Below, piece by piece: positions 1 to 8,818 of a stretch of 64,000 bases of DNA. Numbering within the stretch: position 1 is the first letter of the stretch; each line of letters begins with the position of its first letter. Both the position numbers and the translations under genes were made by a program. A model generated the notes under the pieces. That model was not told where the DNA came from. It did not search any database and saw only the letters and a list, made by a program, of their open reading frames with translations. Source of the stretch: Planctomycetota bacterium (GTDB lineage: Bacteria > Planctomycetota > UBA1135 > GCA-002686595); assembly GCA_020853575.1 (NCBI GenBank), contig JADYYP010000045.1:434001-498000 (forward strand), read 5' to 3'.

Positions 1-252
1 CTGGCTGTCGCGGGCGAGCGCGGCACGCTGTCCGATCGCATGAACTCCGCGCCAGCGCGCGGGCGCGTGCGCGCGAAGACGGGCTTCATCGGAGGCACGA
101 GCGCGCTGTCGGGGGTGGCCTACGCTCTCGACGGGCGCCAGTTCGTGTTCTCGATCCTGGTGAACTACCCCAACTTCGACGGGCTCAACCCGACCGTGTG
201 GAAACCGATGCAGGATCAGATCTGCACGCGCCTGGTCGAGGCCGCGCCGTGA
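1..252 (+). CDS. dacB: D-alanyl-D-alanine carboxypeptidase (PBP4/S13 family), C-terminal part
   Basis: The window opens inside this gene, and the reading frame is open from base 1. The visible 83 residues contain the third active-site motif of penicillin-binding proteins, K-T-G, in the context R-V-R-A-K-T-G-F-I. This is followed by the typical S13 ending, in which a G-T-S-A-L-S-G stretch and F-V-F-S-I-L-V-N lead to the C-terminus. Known family role: periplasmic trimming of peptidoglycan stem peptides. The stop overlaps the GTG start of the next gene (GTGA), so the two are probably translationally coupled. The Ser-x-x-Lys and Ser-x-Asn motifs and the signal peptide lie outside the window, so activity cannot be judged. 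Confidence 0.85.
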   Translation: MAVAGERGTLSDRMNSAPARGRVRAKTGFIGGTSALSGVAYALDGRQFVFSILVNYPNFDGLNPTVWKPMQDQICTRLVEAAP

Positions 253-1043
253 GTGAGCTCGAGCACTTCCTCTCGGTGGCGCAGCACGCGGCCGGGCGCG
301 CCGGCGCGGTGTTGATGGAGCATTTCGGGAAATTGCGGCCGGCCGAGATCGCCTCCAAGAGCGTCGCGCGCGACCTGGTCACGGCGGCCGACCTCGCCAG
401 CGAGCGCGTGTTGGTCGAGTGCCTGCGGCGCGAATTGCCAGGACACGCGATCGAAGCCGAGGAAGAGACTCGCGACGCGCGCGGTGGAGCGGACGAGCTG
501 CGCTGGTTCCTCGATCCGCTCGATGGCACGCTCAACTTCGTGCACCAGCTCCCGGCCTTCGCGGTCTCGTTGGGACTGCTGCGCGGGACGACACCGCTGG
601 TCGGCGTGGTCCATGCTCCGCGCCTTGGAGAGACGTTCACAGCGCGCGCCGGCGGTGGTGCCTTCGTGAACGGCGAGCGCATCCAGGTCTCGCGCTGCAC
701 GCAACTCGGCGAGGCGCTCCTCGCCACCGGATTCCCGTACCGCCGCGGCCAGCTCGAGCACGACAACCTCGCGAACTTCGGGCGCTTCTTCTACGACGTG
801 CGCGAGCTGCGGCGCATGGGTTCCGCGGCCGTCGACCTGGCCTTCGTCGCCGCTGGGCGCTTCGATGGCTTCTGGGAACTGCACCTCGCGCCGCACGACG
901 TCGCCGCCGGAGCGCTGCTCGTGCGCGAGGCCGGAGGAGTGGTGACCGACGCTGAGGGCGGCGAGGATTGGTTGCGCGGCGGGCACATCGTCGCCGCGCC
1001 CGCCGCGATGCACGAGCTGATCCGCGCGCGGGTGCGGCACTGA
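249..1043 (+). CDS. Inositol monophosphatase family protein (SuhB-like)
   Basis: A 264-residue member of the Mg-dependent FIG/inositol-phosphatase superfamily. Metal-binding motifs are intact: the E-E pair around residues 71-73, D-P-L-D-G-T at 89-94, and H-D-V-A-A-G around 216-221, where the family usually has W-D-x-A-A-G. The GTG at 249 is chosen because it overlaps the upstream stop as GTGA; an in-frame ATG at 198 lies inside the upstream gene and adds residues unlike the family. The substrate may be inositol phosphate, histidinol phosphate or 3'-phosphoadenosine 5'-phosphate; the sequence does not decide. About 210 bases separate it from uvrA, so the operon probably ends here. Confidence 0.9.
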   Translation: MSELEHFLSVAQHAAGRAGAVLMEHFGKLRPAEIASKSVARDLVTAADLASERVLVECLRRELPGHAIEAEEETRDARGGADELRWFLDPLDGTLNFVHQLPAFAVSLGLLRGTTPLVGVVHAPRLGETFTARAGGGAFVNGERIQVSRCTQLGEALLATGFPYRRGQLEHDNLANFGRFFYDVRELRRMGSAAVDLAFVAAGRFDGFWELHLAPHDVAAGALLVREAGGVVTDAEGGEDWLRGGHIVAAPAAMHELIRARVRH

Positions 1044-1192
1044 GTCCGCGGCAGGCGAAGCACTCCGTCGAGCGCCCCGAGAAACGCGCGCGCGCGCCAG
1101 TCCGAGACTGGCCCTTTCGGGCCTCGCGCGAGCCCGGTACGATGGCTCTTTGCCGCGAGTCCACCCGTCGGCCCTGGAGCGCTCCAAGGGCC

Positions 1193-1224
1193 TTGCCCCA
1201 CGGGTCACTCGAGCAATGTAAATG
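1193..1224 (+). promoter_or_regulatory. Possible uvrA promoter
   Basis: The only AT-rich patch in the 210-base gap before uvrA lies at 1215-1230. A TTGCCC hexamer at 1193-1198 is followed by AATGTA or TAAATG at 1215-1224, with 16 or 20 bases between. The match is weak. It is listed because no better candidate is visible and the uvrA ATG at 1254 is 30 bases further on. A weak GGCCC/GGGCC hairpin at 1110-1123 could end the upstream transcript but has no T-run. Confidence 0.25.
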
Positions 1225-1253
1225 CTTTTACTCCAGAGAGTTAGAGCTCACCG

Positions 1254-4200
1254 ATGAGGTCGAACGCGATCCGCATCCGCGGCGCCCGCGTGCACAACCT
1301 GCGGGACGTCGAGGTGGCGCTTCCGCGCCACCGCTTGATCGCGATCACCGGGGTCTCGGGCTCGGGCAAGAGCTCGCTCGCCTTCGACACGCTGTTCCGC
1401 GAGGGCCAGAGGCGCTTCCTGGAGACGCTCTCGGCCTACGCACGCCAATTCCTCGGTCGGATGGAGAAGCCCGATGTCGAATCGATCGAGGGGCTCTCGC
1501 CAGCGATCGCCGTCGACCAGGCAGCGGCCAGCACCAGCCCGCGTTCGACGGTCGGCACACTGACCGAGATCTTCGACCACCTGCGCGTGCTGTACGCGCG
1601 AGCGGGGCGAGCGCACTGCGCCAAGTGTCAGCTGCCGCTGCAGGCGCTCACGCCCGAGGGCATCGTCACCCAAGCGCTCGACGCCTTCGAGGGACGCTCG
1701 GTCAGCGTGCTCGCACCGATCGTGCGCGACCGCAAGGGCCAGCACAAAGAGATCTTCGAGAGCCTGGCGCGCCGCGGGTTGATTCGCGCGCGCGTCGACG
1801 GCGAGATCGTGCGCATCGAGGAGGCGCCCGAGCTGGCGCGCTACGTGCGCCACTCGATCGATGCGGTGGTCGATCGACTCAAGCCCGAACGCGAGCAGCC
1901 CAGCCGGCTGCGCGAGGCGATCACCACGGCCTTGGAGCTCTCGGGCGGCGACGTCGTGTTCGTTCCGAACGACGCCGAGCTCGCCGAGCGCGCTTGGTCG
2001 ACCAGCCGCACCTGTCCCGGTTGCGGCGCGGACACCCCGCCGCTCGAGCCGCGACTGTTCTCGTTCAACTCGCCGCACGGAGCGTGTCCGACGTGCGCGG
2101 GCCTGGGGCTGCGCAACGAGCCCAGCGAGGCGCGCATCGTGCGCGATGCGACGCTTTCGATCCGCGAGGGCGCGCTGGCCGTGACGCGCAAGAGCGGGGG
2201 AGCGTTGGTTTACCCGCACGTCGACTTCCGCTTCCTCGAGTCCGTCGCGCAGGCCTTCGATTTCGACTTGGACACGCCTTGGAAGCAGCTCTCGCGCGCG
2301 GCACGCAAGGTCGTGCTGCACGGCAGCGGCGACCAGCGCTTCGAGGACGACTTCAGCTGGAACGGCGAGAAGTACCAGGGCTCGGTCAAATGGCAGCGGC
2401 GCTTCAAGGGCGTGGTCCCGGCCCTGCGCAAGGCGGCCAGCGGCGGGCAAGCGCAGGCGCTCAAGTACTTCTCGAGCGTCGCTTGTCCCGACTGCAGCGG
2501 CACACGCCTCAAGCCCGCGGCGCTCGCGGTGCAGTTCGGAGGCGCTTCGCTGCGGGAGCTCCTCAATCTGTCGATCGCGGACCTCACGCAGCGCCTGGAT
2601 ACGCTCCAACTCGCGGCGCGCGAGCAGCGCATCGCGCGCGACCTGTTGGCAGAAGTCCGCCGACGCATCGCGTTCCTGCACCAAGTCGGCCTCGACTATC
2701 TGACCTTGGCGCGCGGCGCGGACTCGCTGTCCGGCGGCGAGGCTCAGCGCATTCGGCTCGCGGCGCAGCTCGGCAGCGCGCTCCAGGGCGTGCTGTACGT
2801 CCTCGACGAACCCTCGATCGGGCTCCACGCGCGCGACCACGCACAACTGCTGGGCGCGCTGCAACGGCTGCGCGACGGCGGCAACACGGTGGTCGTCGTC
2901 GAGCACGTCGAGGCCACCTTGCGCGCGGCGGATCACATCGTCGACGTCGGGCCCGGCGCGGGTCGCAACGGCGGCACGATCGTCGCGCAAGGCACACCCC
3001 GCGAGGTCGCGCGCTGCGATTCGCCGACCGGGCGCTTCCTGCGCGGCGAATTGCGCATCCCGGCGCCCGCGACGCGCCGCCCGGGGAACGGGCACCGGCT
3101 CGCGGTGCGCGGCGCGCGCGCATTCAATCTCAAGGGCTTCGACGTCGAGTTCCCGTTGGGCGCACTGACCGCCGTCGCCGGTGTCAGCGGTTCGGGCAAG
3201 TCGACCTTGATCGAGCGCATCCTCGAGCCGGGGCTGCTGGCGCACCTCGAGCGCGAAGGTCCGGAACCGGGCGCGCACGATGCGCTCGAGGGGCTCGAGC
3301 ACGTCGGCGATCTGGTGGCGATCGACGCTGCACCCATCGGCCGCACTCCGCGCAGCAATCCGGCGACGTACACCGGCGCGTTCGATCCGATCCGCGACCT
3401 GTTCGCCAGCCTGCCCGAGTCCAAGATGCGCGGCTACACCAAGTCACGCTTCTCGTTCAACGTCGAAGGCGGACGCTGCGAGGCCTGCGGTGGCGCGGGC
3501 GCCAAGCTGGTCGAGCTGCAGTTCCTCGCGCCGGTGACCGTGCCCTGCGACGAGTGCGGCGGCGAGCGCTTCCAAGCCGAAACGCTCGACGTCAAGTTCA
3601 AGGACAAGTCGATCGCGGATGTGCTCGAGATGACCGTCGAGGAGGCGCTCGAGCTGTTCAAGGACCACCCCAAGATCGCGCGGCCCCTGGCGGTGATGAG
3701 CGAAGTCGGGCTGTCCTACCTGACCCTCGGCCAACCTTCGACGACGATCTCGGGCGGCGAAGCGCAGCGGCTCAAGCTCGTCGCGCATCTACAGAAGAAG
3801 CCTCGCGCGCACACGGTGTATCTGCTCGACGAGCCGACCACTGGGTTGCATCCGCAGGACATCGCCAAGCTCGTCGGTGCGTTGCAGCAATTGGTCGATG
3901 CCGGCCACACGGTGATCGTGATCGAGCACAACCTCGATGTGATCCGCGCGGCGGACTACGTCGTCGACCTCGGGCCGAGCGGCGGTGAGGGCGGAGGCGA
4001 GCTGGTCGCCTGCGGCACGCCGGAGCAGATCGCGGCGCACCGCAGTTCGGCGACCGGCGCGGCGTTGCGCGGCGAGTTCGCGCGCGCGGCGCGGCCGATC
4101 GCGGAACGGCGCGACGCCGACCAGAGTCCCTGTGACGTGATCCGCGTGGTCGACGCCTGCACGCACAACCTCAACCACGTCAGCGTCGAGATGCCGCGCG

Positions 4201-7046
4201 ACGCGCTGGTGGTCATCACCGGCCCGAGCGGCTCGGGCAAGAGCTCGCTGGCGCTGGATACGATCTACACCGAGGGGCGCAGACGCTTCGTCGAGTCGCT
4301 CTCGACCTACGCGCGGCAGTTCCTGGGCAACCGCGACAAGCCGCCCGTCGATCGCATCGAAGGTCTCGGGCCCTCCGTCGCCGTCGAAGCCGGAACCTCG
4401 CGCGGGCATCCGCGCTCGACCGTCGCGACCACGACCGAGATCCACGACCACCTGCGTGTGCTGTGGGCGCGCTGCGGCGTGCCGCATTGTCCCACGCACG
4501 GAGTCGAGCTCGCCAAGCTCGACCCGGCGCGCATCGCCAAGCGAGTGCTCAAGGAACACGACGGCGCCAAGGGCTGGATCGTCGCGCCCATCTGTGGTCC
4601 GGGAGGCGTCGAGAGCGGTGCGTCCGACGAGTTGCTCGCGGCCCGCATCGACGCTTGGCGCGCCGCGGGTTTCGTGCGCATCTTGGTCGACGGAGTGGAA
4701 GCGCGGCTCGATGCCAAGCGACCCGCGGTGTCGAGCGAGGCACGCGTCGACTTGGTGGTCGACCGGCTCGCGTTCAACGGCGCGTCGCGCGCGCGCATCG
4801 CAGAAGCCGCGGAACAAGCGGCGCACGCGGCGCAGGGACGCGTCAGCGTGGTGGTCGCGGGCGGCGCGCGACTGGAGTTCTCGACCCAAGGCGCTTGCCC
4901 TGCCTGCGGCCATCGCCTGGTTCACAAGCTCGACCCTCGTCACTTCTCGTTCAACACGCACGCCGGAGCCTGTCCTGATTGCGATGGCTTGGGCACCACG
5001 AGTCGCTGCGATCCGGAGAAGCTCATCGAGCGCCCCGAGCTCGGGCTCCTCGAGGGCGCGGTGCACAGCCGCTTCGCTCGCTATCTCGTCAAAGGCAAGG
5101 GCTACTACGAGTACTTGCTGCTCGAAGTGGCGCGCACTCACGCCCTCGACCTCGAGCGCCCCTTCGGCACGTACAGCGACGCGCAGCGCGCTCTGGTGCT
5201 CTTCGGCAAGGGCTCCAAGCCCAAGTACTCGGTGGTGATCGAGAAGGAGAGCTCCAATGCCGAGATCACCGAGCGCTTCACCGCGGACTGGCCCGGGTTG
5301 TGTGGACACGTCGATGCGTGGCACAAGAAGACCGAGGACCCCGAGTGGGCGGCGCTGCTCGAGACCGTGATGACCAGCGTGACCTGCCCGACCTGCACGG
5401 GAGAACGCCTGGGGCCCGACGCGCGCTGCGCCGAGGTCGACGGCGTGCGCCTGCCGGAGTTGATGCGCTGGTCGGTGGCGCGCTCGCTGGAATGGCTGCG
5501 GCGATTGAAAATCCCCAGCGCGAGCGCCGAGGCCGTGCAGCCGGTCGTGGCCGAGCTCATCTCGCGCTTGGCGCTGCTCGAGCGCGTCGGGCTCGGTTAC
5601 CTCACGCTCGATCGACCGACGCACACTCTGTCGGGCGGCGAGGCGCGGCGCGTGCGGCTCTCGGCCAACCTCGGATCGCAGCTCGTGGGCGTGTGCTACG
5701 TGTTGGACGAGCCCACGGTTGGGCTGCACCCCGCGGACGTCGAGAAGCTGACGGGCGCGCTCTTGGAGCTTCGCGAGCACGGCAACAGCGTGCTGGTCGT
5801 CGAGCACGACGAAAGTCTGATGCGGCGCGCGGACTTCATCGTCGACATGGGACCTGGCGCCGGTCGGCTCGGCGGGAACGTGGTCGCGTCCGGAACGCCG
5901 GCTGAGATCGAGCGCAGCCCACGCTCGCTGACCGGGGCCGCGCTGCGTGGCGAGTTCACGCTCGAACGCGATGCATCGCGCGTCGCGCGCGCCGCTCAGG
6001 CCGCGACTCTAGAGCTGAGAGGCGCGCTCGGGCACAACCTGAAGGGCGTCGACTATCGCGCTCGCTTCGGTGCGGTCAACGGCGTCTGCGGACCGTCGGG
6101 CTCGGGCAAGAGCACGCTGATCCTCGACATCTTGGTGCCCGCGATGCAGGGCGAGAGGCCCGCGGGGCGTTGGAAGCGTTTGGAGTGCACACTCGACCAG
6201 GCGCCGCGCGTGGTGGTCATCGACGCCACACCGATCGGGCGCACGCCCGCGAGCACGCCCGCGACCTACACCGGCGTGCTCGAGCCGATCCGCGAGCTCT
6301 TCGCGCGCACACCCGATGCGCGCATGAAGGGCTTCGGTCCCAGTCACTTCTCGTTCAACTCACCCAAGGGCCGCTGCCCGGCGTGCGAGGGCAAGGGCGC
6401 GACGCAGGTCGAGATGCAGTTCCTCGCGGACCTGTGGTTGCCGTGCGAGGAGTGCGCGGGCCAGCGCTTCGCCGCCGAAGTGCTCGAAGTGCGCTACCGC
6501 GGCAAGTCGATCGCGGACGTCCTCGAGCTCTCGGTCGATGCCGCGCTCGAGTTCCTCGCGGCGCACCCGCGCGCGGTCGAGATCCTGCGCACACTCTCGG
6601 AAGTCGGCTTGGGGTACATGTCGCTGGGCCAGAGCTCCACCACACTCTCCGGTGGCGAGGCGCAGCGCGTCAAGTTGGCCAGCGAGCTGTTCCCGGGGGA
6701 GACCCAGCGCGCGCCGAGCGTCGTGGTGCTCGACGAGCCTTCGACCGGCCTGCACGCGTCCGACGTCGCCAAGCTCGCGCGCGTGCTCGAGCGGCTCGCC
6801 GACGAGGGTCACGCGGTGATCTTGATCGAGCATCACACCGGCCTGCTGGCCCTGTGTGACGAGTTGCTCGAGCTCGGCCCGGGCGGCGGCGAAGCCGGTG
6901 GACGAGTGATCGCCCAGGGCACGCCCGAAGAGCTCGCGCGCGATCCGCGTTCGATCACCGGGCCGTTCCTCGCGCGCGACCGGCGCGCGAACCCGCCGCT
7001 CTCCGCGAAAGACAAGCGCACTTCCCGCGCCGAGGTCCTGCGATGA
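1254..7046 (+). CDS. uvrA: UvrA, double-length (two UvrA units fused in one chain)
   Basis: At 1930 residues this is about twice the usual UvrA length of roughly 940. Four ABC-ATPase halves follow one another, with Walker A motifs at residues 33-40, 643-650, 990-997 and 1613-1620. All four carry an S-G-G-E-A signature and a Walker B ending L-D-E-P. Each half also carries its characteristic cysteine cluster, with C-x2-C pairs flanking F-S-F-N in halves 1 and 3 and flanking a Q-F-L-A core in halves 2 and 4. Canonical UvrA acts as a dimer that finds DNA lesions and loads UvrB; this looks like a single-chain dimer. An early C-x2-C in unit 1 (H-C-A-K-C) reads H-C-P-T-H in unit 2. The stop overlaps the next start as ATGA. 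Confidence 0.97.
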   Translation: MRSNAIRIRGARVHNLRDVEVALPRHRLIAITGVSGSGKSSLAFDTLFREGQRRFLETLSAYARQFLGRMEKPDVESIEGLSPAIAVDQAAASTSPRSTVGTLTEIFDHLRVLYARAGRAHCAKCQLPLQALTPEGIVTQALDAFEGRSVSVLAPIVRDRKGQHKEIFESLARRGLIRARVDGEIVRIEEAPELARYVRHSIDAVVDRLKPEREQPSRLREAITTALELSGGDVVFVPNDAELAERAWSTSRTCPGCGADTPPLEPRLFSFNSPHGACPTCAGLGLRNEPSEARIVRDATLSIREGALAVTRKSGGALVYPHVDFRFLESVAQAFDFDLDTPWKQLSRAARKVVLHGSGDQRFEDDFSWNGEKYQGSVKWQRRFKGVVPALRKAASGGQAQALKYFSSVACPDCSGTRLKPAALAVQFGGASLRELLNLSIADLTQRLDTLQLAAREQRIARDLLAEVRRRIAFLHQVGLDYLTLARGADSLSGGEAQRIRLAAQLGSALQGVLYVLDEPSIGLHARDHAQLLGALQRLRDGGNTVVVVEHVEATLRAADHIVDVGPGAGRNGGTIVAQGTPREVARCDSPTGRFLRGELRIPAPATRRPGNGHRLAVRGARAFNLKGFDVEFPLGALTAVAGVSGSGKSTLIERILEPGLLAHLEREGPEPGAHDALEGLEHVGDLVAIDAAPIGRTPRSNPATYTGAFDPIRDLFASLPESKMRGYTKSRFSFNVEGGRCEACGGAGAKLVELQFLAPVTVPCDECGGERFQAETLDVKFKDKSIADVLEMTVEEALELFKDHPKIARPLAVMSEVGLSYLTLGQPSTTISGGEAQRLKLVAHLQKKPRAHTVYLLDEPTTGLHPQDIAKLVGALQQLVDAGHTVIVIEHNLDVIRAADYVVDLGPSGGEGGGELVACGTPEQIAAHRSSATGAALRGEFARAARPIAERRDADQSPCDVIRVVDACTHNLNHVSVEMPRDALVVITGPSGSGKSSLALDTIYTEGRRRFVESLSTYARQFLGNRDKPPVDRIEGLGPSVAVEAGTSRGHPRSTVATTTEIHDHLRVLWARCGVPHCPTHGVELAKLDPARIAKRVLKEHDGAKGWIVAPICGPGGVESGASDELLAARIDAWRAAGFVRILVDGVEARLDAKRPAVSSEARVDLVVDRLAFNGASRARIAEAAEQAAHAAQGRVSVVVAGGARLEFSTQGACPACGHRLVHKLDPRHFSFNTHAGACPDCDGLGTTSRCDPEKLIERPELGLLEGAVHSRFARYLVKGKGYYEYLLLEVARTHALDLERPFGTYSDAQRALVLFGKGSKPKYSVVIEKESSNAEITERFTADWPGLCGHVDAWHKKTEDPEWAALLETVMTSVTCPTCTGERLGPDARCAEVDGVRLPELMRWSVARSLEWLRRLKIPSASAEAVQPVVAELISRLALLERVGLGYLTLDRPTHTLSGGEARRVRLSANLGSQLVGVCYVLDEPTVGLHPADVEKLTGALLELREHGNSVLVVEHDESLMRRADFIVDMGPGAGRLGGNVVASGTPAEIERSPRSLTGAALRGEFTLERDASRVARAAQAATLELRGALGHNLKGVDYRARFGAVNGVCGPSGSGKSTLILDILVPAMQGERPAGRWKRLECTLDQAPRVVVIDATPIGRTPASTPATYTGVLEPIRELFARTPDARMKGFGPSHFSFNSPKGRCPACEGKGATQVEMQFLADLWLPCEECAGQRFAAEVLEVRYRGKSIADVLELSVDAALEFLAAHPRAVEILRTLSEVGLGYMSLGQSSTTLSGGEAQRVKLASELFPGETQRAPSVVVLDEPSTGLHASDVAKLARVLERLADEGHAVILIEHHTGLLALCDELLELGPGGGEAGGRVIAQGTPEELARDPRSITGPFLARDRRANPPLSAKDKRTSRAEVLR

Positions 7047-8818
7047 TCCGTCCCGACAACCCCCTGATCGTGCAGAGCGATCGCTCGCTGATGCTGCACA
7101 CCGTGCGCACGCTGGTCGACACCAAGGGCCATCCCGTGCGGGATGCCGAGGGTCAGCCGCGAACCGAGGAGCATCCGCGCTTCGCGGCGGCGCGCGACGC
7201 CCTTGCGGCCTTCGCCGAGCTCGAGAAGAGCCCAGACTACTTGCACACCTACCGCATCACTCCGGTGTCGGTGTGGAACGCGGCCGCGCTCGGACTCACG
7301 GCCGAGAAGATCGCCGCGACGCTCGAGGAGTACTCGTGCGTGCCGGTGCCGCGGCGCGTGATCGAGGACGTGCGCGGCTGGATCGCGCGCTACGGGCAAC
7401 TCAAGATCGAGCGCCGCGCGCGCCCGGATGGGGGCGAGGCGTTCGAGCTCGTGTCGAACTCGCCCGACGCGCTGGCGGACGTGTTGGGGCACGGCGCAGT
7501 GCGCGAGCTGTGCAGCATCGATGCCGAGCGCCGCGTGTGGGTCGACGCACTGCAGCGCGGATCGATCAAGCAGGCGCTGATCAAGCTGGGCTACCCGGTC
7601 GAAGATCGCGGCGGCTACCTGCGGGGCGACGCGCTCGACATCCCGCTGCGCTCGCGCACCCGCGCGGGTCGCGCTTTCGAAGCGCGCCCCTATCAGCGCA
7701 TGGCCGCCGACGCATTCCACGCCGGAGGCAGCGTCGCCGGCGGCAATGGAGTGATCGTGCTGCCCTGCGGCGCGGGCAAGACGGTGGTCGGACTGTGCGT
7801 GATGAACCTGGTCGGCGCCAAGACCCTGGTGCTGACCACCAACACCGTCGCCGTGCGCCAGTGGCGCGAGGAACTGCTCGACAAGACCGGGTTGCGGCCC
7901 GAGGACGTCGGCGAGTACACCGGCGACTCGAAGACCGTCGCGCCGGTGACGATCACGACCTACCAAATGCTCACCTGGCGTCGCTCGAAGAGCGATGTGT
8001 TCGAGCACTTCGAGCTGTTCAGCAAGCAGAACTGGGGCCTGGTGGTCTACGACGAGGTGCACTTGCTCCCAGCACCGGTGTTCCGCGCCACGGCCGATCT
8101 CCAGGCGCGCCGCCGCTTGGGCTTGACGGCCACGCTGGTGCGCGAGGACGGCAAGGAAGACGAGGTCTTCTGCCTGATCGGACCCAAGCGTTTCGACATG
8201 CCTTGGAAAGTGCTCGAGGGCCAGGGCTTCATCGCGACGGCGATCTGCACCGAGGTACGCGTGCCACTCGATCCCACACACAAGGCGAGCTACCAATCCG
8301 CGGGGGCGCGCGCCAAGTTCCGCGTCGCCTCGGAGAACCCGGCGAAGTTCGCGGTGGTCGAGCGCATCCTGGACAAGCACAAGGGCGCGCACATCCTGAT
8401 CATCGGTCAGTACATCGAGCAGCTCGTGGCCCTCTCCAAGCGCATCGGCGCGCCGCTGATCACCGGCAAGACACCCAACGCCGAACGCGAGAAGCTCTAC
8501 GCGCAGTTCAAGAGCGGCGCGCTGGCCGTGCTGATCGTCTCCAAGGTCGGCAATTTCGCCATCGACTTGCCCGAAGCCAACGTCGCGATCCAGATCAGCG
8601 GCACGTTCGGTTCGCGGCAAGAGGAAGCGCAACGGCTCGGTCGCATCTTGCGCCCCAAGAGCGATGGCTCGGCGGCGGCGTTCTACTCGGTGGTGACGCT
8701 GGGATCGCGGGACCAGGAGTTCAGCGAGAAGCGCCAACTGTTCCTGACCGAGCAGGGCTACTCCTACGAGATCGTCGAGGCCAGCGCGTACCAGTCCCCG
8801 ACGGAGCCGGTGTCGTGA
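7043..8818 (+). CDS. XPB/Ssl2-type DNA repair helicase (SF2)
   Basis: A 591-residue superfamily 2 helicase of the bacterial XPB type. The Walker A motif L-P-C-G-A-G-K-T is at 240-247, the D-E-V-H box at 337-340, the XPB-specific R-E-D motif at 367-369 and motif VI Q-R-L-G-R-I-L-R at 530-537. The first 200 residues hold an N-terminal domain in the place of the XPB damage-recognition region. XPB in eukaryotes and archaea unwinds DNA 3'-5' in nucleotide excision repair and transcription. Here the gene starts inside the uvrA stop (ATGA), and its own stop overlaps the next start (GTGA). That ties it to repair through a single transcript. Confidence 0.95.
   Translation: MIRPDNPLIVQSDRSLMLHTVRTLVDTKGHPVRDAEGQPRTEEHPRFAAARDALAAFAELEKSPDYLHTYRITPVSVWNAAALGLTAEKIAATLEEYSCVPVPRRVIEDVRGWIARYGQLKIERRARPDGGEAFELVSNSPDALADVLGHGAVRELCSIDAERRVWVDALQRGSIKQALIKLGYPVEDRGGYLRGDALDIPLRSRTRAGRAFEARPYQRMAADAFHAGGSVAGGNGVIVLPCGAGKTVVGLCVMNLVGAKTLVLTTNTVAVRQWREELLDKTGLRPEDVGEYTGDSKTVAPVTITTYQMLTWRRSKSDVFEHFELFSKQNWGLVVYDEVHLLPAPVFRATADLQARRRLGLTATLVREDGKEDEVFCLIGPKRFDMPWKVLEGQGFIATAICTEVRVPLDPTHKASYQSAGARAKFRVASENPAKFAVVERILDKHKGAHILIIGQYIEQLVALSKRIGAPLITGKTPNAEREKLYAQFKSGALAVLIVSKVGNFAIDLPEANVAIQISGTFGSRQEEAQRLGRILRPKSDGSAAAFYSVVTLGSRDQEFSEKRQLFLTEQGYSYEIVEASAYQSPTEPVS

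Noticed and set aside
1110-1123. Terminator after the inositol-phosphatase-like gene
   Set aside because: A five-base stem without T-run is too weak to call.
1248-3302. Long minus-strand frame opposite uvrA
   Set aside because: Antisense shadow of uvrA; composition is typical of reverse-frame GC-rich translation.
968-3988. 1006-residue plus-strand reading frame overlapping uvrA
   Set aside because: Arg/Ala-rich translation with no family marks; it is the shadow of uvrA in a GC-rich genome.
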